This document shows positions 10,401-19,400 of a stretch of DNA of 64,000 nt, one piece after another (position 1 is the stretch's first letter; each line of letters opens with the position of its first letter). Position numbers and translations under genes: made by a program. The notes beneath the pieces are model-generated. The model was not told the DNA's origin and did no database searches. It saw only the letters and a list, made by a program, of their open reading frames with translations. The DNA comes from Cylicocyclus nassatus (taxonomy: Eukaryota > Nematoda > Chromadorea > Rhabditida > Strongylidae), in NCBI GenBank assembly GCA_958299035.1, contig CATQJL010000305.1, forward strand, positions 35,663,733 through 35,727,732, written 5' to 3'.

Positions 10401-13400
10401 CCAAAGGTGAACAGTGTGTGCAGTGACACACATGATCATATGAAATGAATCGACTGTACGCATGACTATTAAAAAAAACTCCGATGTTCAACATATGGAG
10501 AACTAGCATCGAGACCCATTATTAATGTGAGAAGCTGAACATGTATTACTTTTGACATTACGTAAGGCGCATGAAAAAGAAGTCATGCGCCATATGTTTG
10601 CTCTGTTGTAATTGTAGTAGTGATTAATGGGCGTGAAAATAAGTGTACATCAAGCCCCTGGAGCTCGCTCTCAAGATTATTAAAAAGCATGTGCTATGGA
10701 TGTATGGGCCATCGCCGAAAAGTGGAAGAAGTCACTCGTACAATGGATTAAGTTTTCTTGCTAATATGTGCTACTCCTGTTTCTTCACCTCTCAATAAAA
10801 TCCAATTATTCGGCCTACTTATACGCAACTGTGTTCAAGCAACGGAGAAAACCAAAAAAAATTCTAAGAAAAACAGTAGGTAGGCCCCATGACCGACCCA
10901 ATCCTGGGACATTAGCGAAAATTCTACTCTTATTGAGTCACTTGGATATCATTTCTTTATATAACACTGTGCCATCCGCGCGATTGTTTGGAACAGTTTC
11001 AAATCTCGCAACCAAGCACCCTGTTTAAAAAAACACGATTGTTTTTCACCGCCACAAACAGATGATGACATAAAGATGACACTACTTTGGTAAATGTTCT
11101 CTCGGACCAATTTTTAAAAAATCGCAACTTTTTGCTCAGCTACAATCAACATATCAAAAAGGATATCATTTTTACATTCCTGAAATCAATTGGGAAACAT
11201 CAAGGGACATGCGACTCATTCGTATGTCCGTTTGTTTCGGTAGAACTACGTATTGAAAGTTTCTATGGAAGTTTATCGAGAACTCAGGAACAGGTTATGT
11301 GGATGGGAGATTGTAAGGGCGATTTTACCAACTGCCATTAATGGCAGAAAAGTTCGTTCACCTTCAAAGACAAATTTTGAAATTGCCAGATGAAGTAAGT
11401 ATCTATGTCAAATAGACATCCAATGCTAAATTCTGCATTTCAGTTTGCAATTTGCAATTCCAAACTTAAGGCCTGAAGAGAATATCGATGTAACTAACTA
11501 CTGTCATCTTCAACATATTCTGATCTACTTATCACAATCTGTTGATTGTTGTGCAGTCAAAATTGATACAGCGGCTACAAGACTAAACTTAGATTCACTT
11601 CCTCGTTCCCAAAGGTGCTTTGAAATTATTCAAAAACAACTCTTGCTAGCCATGCATGAAAGTATTGTTCCTCAGCCGATCAGATTTGCAAGCATATTGG
11701 AAGGATACGTATAGTGAGAAATTTTCTCCATTGTAACGGAGCTCAAAAACATCCAAAATAATTACGACATACTTGTGATTTTGCAATTCGCCTCCGTTCA
11801 TGCAGCCGATGATCTTGTCGCAGTTGTCGCCTTCGAAGTACTGAGTGCAAACACAGTGATCCACTTGATTGCGGAATCGTTTGTCTTGTCCTGAACGATT
11901 CATATATTGAAATCCTTTGAGTATAACGCCACACCACGATTAGCTCGTTTTTTATCGAATACCATAGTTTTCACAACTGTCTTGGCTAGATGCCAAACGA
12001 AGACACTATCTATAAGTTCTAGAAAAACGATTTGGCGTATGTTCGAAATCCTATGACAGAACAACCTTCATACCTTCATAAAAGCCAGGTGTTGTTACAC
12101 TCAATTAGGCCCCTGTAAATCTAATTTATTTTTCACAACCGTTTGGAGATCAGTGGAGAAATTTTCTCTCTATGATTTACAAGATGAAGCACCTGACCAA
12201 CAACGACAAGAACAGCCAGAAACAAAGTTTGAATCTCCCGCAAAACAAATTTGGAGTCTGCTCTAATTTTCAAGATTTGGGTTTCATTTGTAGAATTACC
12301 TACAAATTTCCATATAAAAATAGCATTTTGTTTTTAAAGCTTCCAAAGCTCCAGTGACGCCGGAAATTTTCTTCCTGTGTGGCCTGATTTGATCTGCCAC
12401 CAAATCTGTATTACTGTTGTAAGCAAAACTTTCGAAGACTTGGCGAAAATGAGTTGTTCTATTTCTTGCACCGTCCAACAGAATCGCTTCGGCAGCCTTA
12501 TGATTCCCTTTAAAACGAAAAATCTCGCATAATTTTACATAGATTCCTATATGGGTGCTTTTGAAAATTTGAAGCTTTTTCTGATAGTCATCGCATGCTT
12601 GAATTCTAATTCTCCTGCGAACGGAGCATCATACAAAATTTTTCTAGATTCAACTAGCAGCTCAAACTGTAGGAAAAGAATCTTTAGCAGCGCATACAGT
12701 CAAACCCCTCTCAGATGTTAGGAAAACCGCGCATAACATCTTCAATAGCACGACATGTGTATCCCATTCCGTCCGAATGAGCTTTTCATAACAATAACAA
12801 CTCGTACAATCATTCAGCACAACATAATTTGAACAGCACAATGATGTGTTCTCAGTCCTATTTGTTGCCAAAATGGTGGCTATAAAAGCATAATGAATGG
12901 GGAATGTGTACAGCCCAAACATATAAACCAAGTATGAGCTGAATTGATTGCTTGGTAGTCAGTAGTTTGATACACCGGGAGTCTAGAGAGCATTATCCAG
13001 AAAGCCTAAACAAATTTTTTAATAATCAACCCGGGCCCCATGAGATATCATGTTGCTGAATTTTCGCATAAGATGTGGGCTCCAGGTATGGATTCTCGGA
13101 ATTTTCTGTTAAGATGGTAAGTAATTCAACATGGGTAAAAAACGGAGAAGATCATGTAGCAGAATATAATCCTGGCTGCATAGATTTCATGAAAGTTTCA
13201 AAACACGTTCCTTTTAGAAATCACCTACTGATCTTTAAAGGCAGCGTCCAGGCAGATCTGGACCTATGGGGATTTTACGTGGAAAGTACTTTTAAGGCCC
13301 TGACTAAGGCACTGCCCAAGTGGCAGCGCAGGTAGTGCTCTAACGGCTGAGATAATCCCCTCGAAACTGGACCCCGCAATCGTATTCGCATGGATTCATG

Positions 13401-16400
13401 GCAGTTTCGCGCCAGGATCTACGCTTTGCGCCATGAATCCATGCGTGATACGATCGCGGGGTCCAGTTTCGAGGTGATTATCTCAGCCGTTAGAGCACTA
13501 ACTGAGCTGCCGGTTGGGCAGTGGCTTAGTTAGAGCCCCAAAATTACTATCCACGTGGCATCCCCAGTGTTCAGACTTGCCTGGACGCTGCCTTTAACCT
13601 TGGTCGAAAGAACGTGGATACGCAAAAATTAGGAGTCCTGGTCACTACACAGACTCTCTTCAATAGTAGTTTTGAAGGAAGAAGAGTACGTGTGGATAGA
13701 AATGTACAGAAAAAAAATGTAGTTTCTGTCATATAACCTACCGAATTTCGTCTTTCGCCAGCATGCCAACCTTTCACAGTAGCGTCCATCCCAGGGAACC
13801 TTAAAAATGAAAAGATGAAAAAATCTTCATGGCAAACTTATACATATTGGTAAGATTGCTACAAACAGTTTCAAAATACCAAAGAAGCGAGAAAAAATGC
13901 GTCTCATACATTCTCATGAATACACAACTTCAGTGCAGGCTCCACTAAAAGTTCATGGCAACTAAGAAATTATCAAAATGGCAGGCACACTTGAAATATG
14001 AAGATGGAAATCTCAAAGCAAATGAATCATCGAAAAAATGAATTATCAATGGTCCCACCTCACAGATGCATTCAATCTCTTTTCTTCCAACGGCAAGTGT
14101 TCCACCATGCTGGCAAACATTCGCAGTACATCTGCAATATCCAATTTCTGAGCTTTACTTACTGCACAAACCCAAGGCAATTGAAACCAGGTAATTTATA
14201 CGATGATTGAGAACTTACACTTTGCCATGGAGTGCATGTCCTTCGGGACAGCCTTCAAACTCGTTACAAATCGGTCCTTTCCATTTCGGCTCGCAAACGC
14301 ATTTTCCGCCTACCATGTGGGCATGCACTGGAATGGAATTTTTATTGGGGATAGATTTCACTTGATTTGTATTGCACTATAAACAACATCGCCAGTAGGG
14401 ATCACAAAACAACAAAATGCGTACTTTAATTTCCTTAGTCGAACAAAATATGCGAGAATCTTTGCCATATACAGACTGTTTTCGCTAAGGAAGCAAAGTC
14501 TACCAAGTTGATATTAATGTGTTGATGTAGCGACTATTTCTATTTTGACCTACACACAAGTCTTATTTAACCTGAAAATGCTCCAAAAATGTAGCAAAAG
14601 CTGGATCGTCTTAGACTTTGCTTGTCTTGTCAGCTTCATTGAAGCTTTACTTCGGAATTCTGAAGCTAGCTTGACTTCCCGATGTTTGTTACCTTGAGGT
14701 CACAAGAGGGTTTCGTGCCAGCAAAAATCGAATACTTCCGCAGAAGTGGGGAAGGTTGAAAATCCTATACACATCAGACTGAGGAGTGAATCCTGATTAC
14801 AAAGTCTTGCCACATAGTAATTTTTCTTCGGAAGTTACGCCAAGTAGACGATAAAGGCTTTCTCATATCCCCAGATATTTCGCACTAGATCACGTCGGCA
14901 CGAGGTGGCTGGTTGAAAATGCAATAAAAAAAACGAAGTCCCCCTTGATTTCTGCGGATTCTTACGAAGTTCCCTTCGACCCTAGGCCATAATCCCTAAA
15001 AAATCTCCAAATAACGAAACGTTGACTAAAAAAAACGTTGCAAATTTTGGCTTTTCGGCCACAAAAACGAAACTCCCTTTGCTTTTTGTCCAAAACGGTA
15101 TCCAGCTTACTTATAAACCACCTGTGCGAGCCTTGCACTAGATGTTTAGCCCAACAAACTTAATGCCCTTGAAATCGGCATTCTCCGAAAACCACATATT
15201 TTTTGTAAACTAACAGCTATCAAAGCGCTATATTTTTCACCGTAATAATACACTGATGAAGACTGATTGGTAATGTTTTCATACTGTAAGTTAAAGCTAG
15301 CCCTATAGTCTGCTAAAGCTATTCGGACAATTATATAACACTGCTTACATGATTTTTTAGAGACGCCATATGTTATCTATTGGTGGCGGAACAGCGCAAA
15401 TCTCCCTTGAGAATGGTGACAATCGAAGAAATTTTCCACAGCTATTCGACTTCCGAAATTTGAGACTTCAGCTTCTTTCCCGTGGAAAGAAGCAAGCCAC
15501 GAAAGCGACATTTCGGCACGGGAAGATCAGCGTTGCCCGATTTGAAAACTAATTAGAACAGGAGCAGAATTTTTACAAGAATAGTATAATGTCTGTCGAG
15601 TTCCAAGGATTCTCTCCCTTATTTGAGCCTCCGTCGTACACAAAGATGTCTTATCCTACTGCTATCTGGGGATTGCATGAAAAGCAAACATACCACATGC
15701 GATATTACACCGGTGAACGAATAAAAAACTGTGGACTGCTCAAATTTCGTCTGATTCTCCAACCTCGTCATAAGCGCATTGTATGAGTTCGCAGAAATTC
15801 AACGAAGCTTCAAGACATATAAAAAGTCACCATTAAACAAATGGCGTCAGATGACGTCAGATGGAGTCATTCGAATATTTACTCACTTAGAATATTTGCT
15901 CACTTATCAAGTGACTCGAAAAACCAAGGTTATGAAAATTTAGACTGGATAGCGATGGCATCAAGACCTTTGTCAAGAAATTCGGTCTCGTTCATTTGCA
16001 GATTGTCGTTGGTCACAGTTATTGAAAAATTTGATCAGTTTATGCTGTCCCAGTAGTTGATATGAATTTTACGAGCCGCAGATGAAGCATAAGGAGTACT
16101 TTTTTCGCTTTTTTTATAACGGAAAATGACGAACCTACATGAAATAAACCACTTTCTTGCAACAAAAAGATTTGCATGGTAATTTTTGGAAAAAAAGAGA
16201 GGCACCCCTTAACGGTACTACAGATTAATGGGATTCAATACCCTTCTTCTTCCTTAACATCAAAACCAACAGAACATGTTATCGACGGTAAAACACATGA
16301 TATTTGCTTTTTTTCCTAATGGGTGTAGACGTGCTAATTTTGACCGAAAACTTTCTTTTAGAAAGACTATAATCCGAAATGATTTTGAAAAAATGATGAT

Positions 16401-19400
16401 TCGGATTCAGAACTTCTGCACCAAAGCCGAAGAATGTTCATAGTAAGTTGAATTGTTGAAAATGTCAGTTGATAAATGCCATTGACACTGTCAGCATGTT
16501 ACGCTTAGAATACGGTGAGTTTGCTGTCCACGAAAAATATCATTCATTACATTTCGGTTCATTTTCTTGACGCCCTTCTTGTCAAACGTGAAGGTTAATT
16601 TGTCAGATTTGTAAAATATGACGCGCAATATGCTCATTGCGTGCAATTACACAATTGAAAAAACCGCTACGTACATTCACTGAAACTGCTAAATCAACCT
16701 ATTGCCCCAGCTGTCAATCATTATTTGTTGCATTTCGGCGCAACCAGATAATTACTACATGCACAGAAAAAGGAACATTGTCAAAATGACTGATTATCTG
16801 AGCTGTGACTGGTACGACATGGCCCGAAAAGTGAATCGACTACGATATTCAGGAAATTCTGCAGATAAGGGTTTCGTTGAATTACGAACTCATTTGCGAT
16901 CAATTTTTTCGGAAAAGGCATGAGCAAACAGCTATGTAAGGACGTTCTGCAAGTAAGTGGATGAAGAACACGTGCAGAAAAATGACAAATGAAGAAAAAT
17001 TGAAAACAGATAAAATTAAGTGACAGATAAAGCAAAGAAATAGGACAACGTTTCAATAAAAACTAGCAAAGAGAAGTTGATTCGAAAATCAGATATTCAA
17101 GCGAAAATAAAAATTAAACAGACAAAATAATGACAGCTGATTCACTAAAAATGGAATATTAGTCGTTACCGTTGAATACTGACCGAAACATGGATTAAAT
17201 ATTGACGGAAGTATCAAACAAGGAAGATTCAAAGCGAATTTCACCATTTATGAATGCAAATTTCTAAACAGTTTCCATCGTTTTTTACTTTCCCTCTAGA
17301 TCTCACTTCACAATTCTGGTTCGCAGACCAGAGGTAGAAAACTCGCTGATTTTCCCTCCAAAAAAGCGCTTATTCATGACTTATCTAGTCTAGGCCTCAG
17401 TCCGGATTAGCTCAGTAACCCCTCCATAGCAAGATTATTCATCCCATCGCTGAATTGCTGTCAAATTTACACACTTGTTTACTTTGCCCCTCATAACAGC
17501 ATGTTAAAGCCGCTGTTTACTTTAGGACTTCTCCATTGGTCCCTGTTGATGCATGACTACACACTGATTCGTCCATGCAAAACAAATGCAAGACGAAGTG
17601 TTTTACCAATTGATGGCTTTCTGGATTGACAATATTCACGCAATGTGTCTTCAGACTGATTGAGTATTTTGATTACTAAAGAGGTGAGGCAGCGAAATGG
17701 AACAGAGTTCTAATCTTTTGCCAACCTACCCTCCCCTCATCCTTCCGAAAAGCTGTAAAGTTTTCGAAAGTAGCCTAGACAAATTATCAAATTGTGCAGA
17801 TGACTTGTTTTTACTTGCCTTGGGACAAATAAGCTTAGGGAAAAATATTTCCAAGGCGTAGTTGCTTGGACCACAATCTGAAAGAATCTCAAAAGACTTT
17901 CCGGACGGCGTGACCAGCGCAACGCTTTACATTCGAGAAGAAATTTTCGTCACCGTCCACCATCCCCCCCCCCTAAAACTTGTTCGGACATCCACTGCTA
18001 GGATCGTTCCAATAGTGAAATCTACGGATCTGTTTCTGGGCACATTAACTTTAGAACAGCAAACTTGATGGCTATAAACAGCATTTTTTTACCCTTTTAT
18101 TTATCCATGTATAAAGTCTAAGGGCGCAAAGACTAAAATTTCGTTTCTGCTCTATTCCCCCTACTGAACAGACTCCATTGTCTCGATGCCATATCCCATT
18201 ACACCTTCTCAGCTCTAAAATTCACAAAATTCTTGGACAGAAAAGGATTACAGAAGAGGGAGGAAGGGAAGATTAGCCGCGTCATGGCATCTAAGAAAGG
18301 ATGCCGTCATTCACGCTTCTTTCGAGAATGCCGTCATTCAAGCTTTTAAGTTCCAAATGCCGAAATCTTGTGCTGATCGAGGATGTGACATTAGCCAGTA
18401 ACCAACAAAAAAATTTTATGCAAGGCTAGCTTTCAAAATTCAAAGGCAGATGTCCCGGAAAATTTCGTTTTCCAGTTCTTCACCTTTTCGAAGCCTTCTC
18501 GTCATGAGAAGTCCATGAACGGGCTTTTTAGCGCGAAAATGGCAAAAATGAGCTTTTTCCAAAGCTTTCCAAGCCCGCAATCGGTGGAGAATACGTGCAA
18601 GTGGCGGGGTCCGGAATGAAGGATGCACGGTGTCACTGAATGCGGTCCTGACAAGCTTTGAAAAGGCTCATTCTCGCCATTTTAATGCGCTAAAAAGCCC
18701 ATATATGGATTTCTCATGACGAGAAGGCTCAAAAAGGTGAAAAACTGGAGAGCGAAATTTTGGACGCTGCCTTCAAAGAACAGGCATGGAAGTATGGGTT
18801 CGTAACGCAGTTCGTATACGCGCAAAGCTCGATTACTTACTTAATAATATATCTATATATTTTTACTTATCTATTTACTTGATGCAATCGCCAATTACAG
18901 GGTAGACTATATGTCGCCGAAAGTGGGAGGGTCCCGCGCGGACATTGCAGCAGATACTCAGCCTGTGCATGTATTGGAATGGGGTGGGGGAACAAAGCCG
19001 CCAGGTCCAGCCGCCTTTCGCGGCCAGCTGGTCCTTTCGCAGCGTTGTTGCATGTCGTTCCAGGACCAGCAGTCCGCGGAGGCGGCTGGACCTGGCGGCT
19101 TTCGTTCCCCCACCCATTGGAATGTGTACCTGTTGCAAACGGCGAGACCTTCCACTTTCGGCACATATAGTCCCCCACTTTCAATTACACAAAGCCCCCA
19201 CTGTGTCAGAACTAAATAACTTGCTTCACAGTTTGATAGATTGGTGGTCATGTGAAAGCCAGAGAATAAGGCCAATGAGTAGAGAGCAGACATTGTCCTG
19301 TCGAGATACAGTGAAGTTGCCTGCTTTCTCTCTCCCCCCCCCCCTCTCCTCCCCAACTATTCTCCTGGTGTCCGTAGCCGTTTCAGAAATGTTTTAGTGT

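Noticed and set aside
18945..19397. Long overlapping ORFs on both strands (up to 150 codons)
   Set aside because: They fall in a GC-rich palindrome, so mirror-image open frames arise automatically; no domain or splice support.
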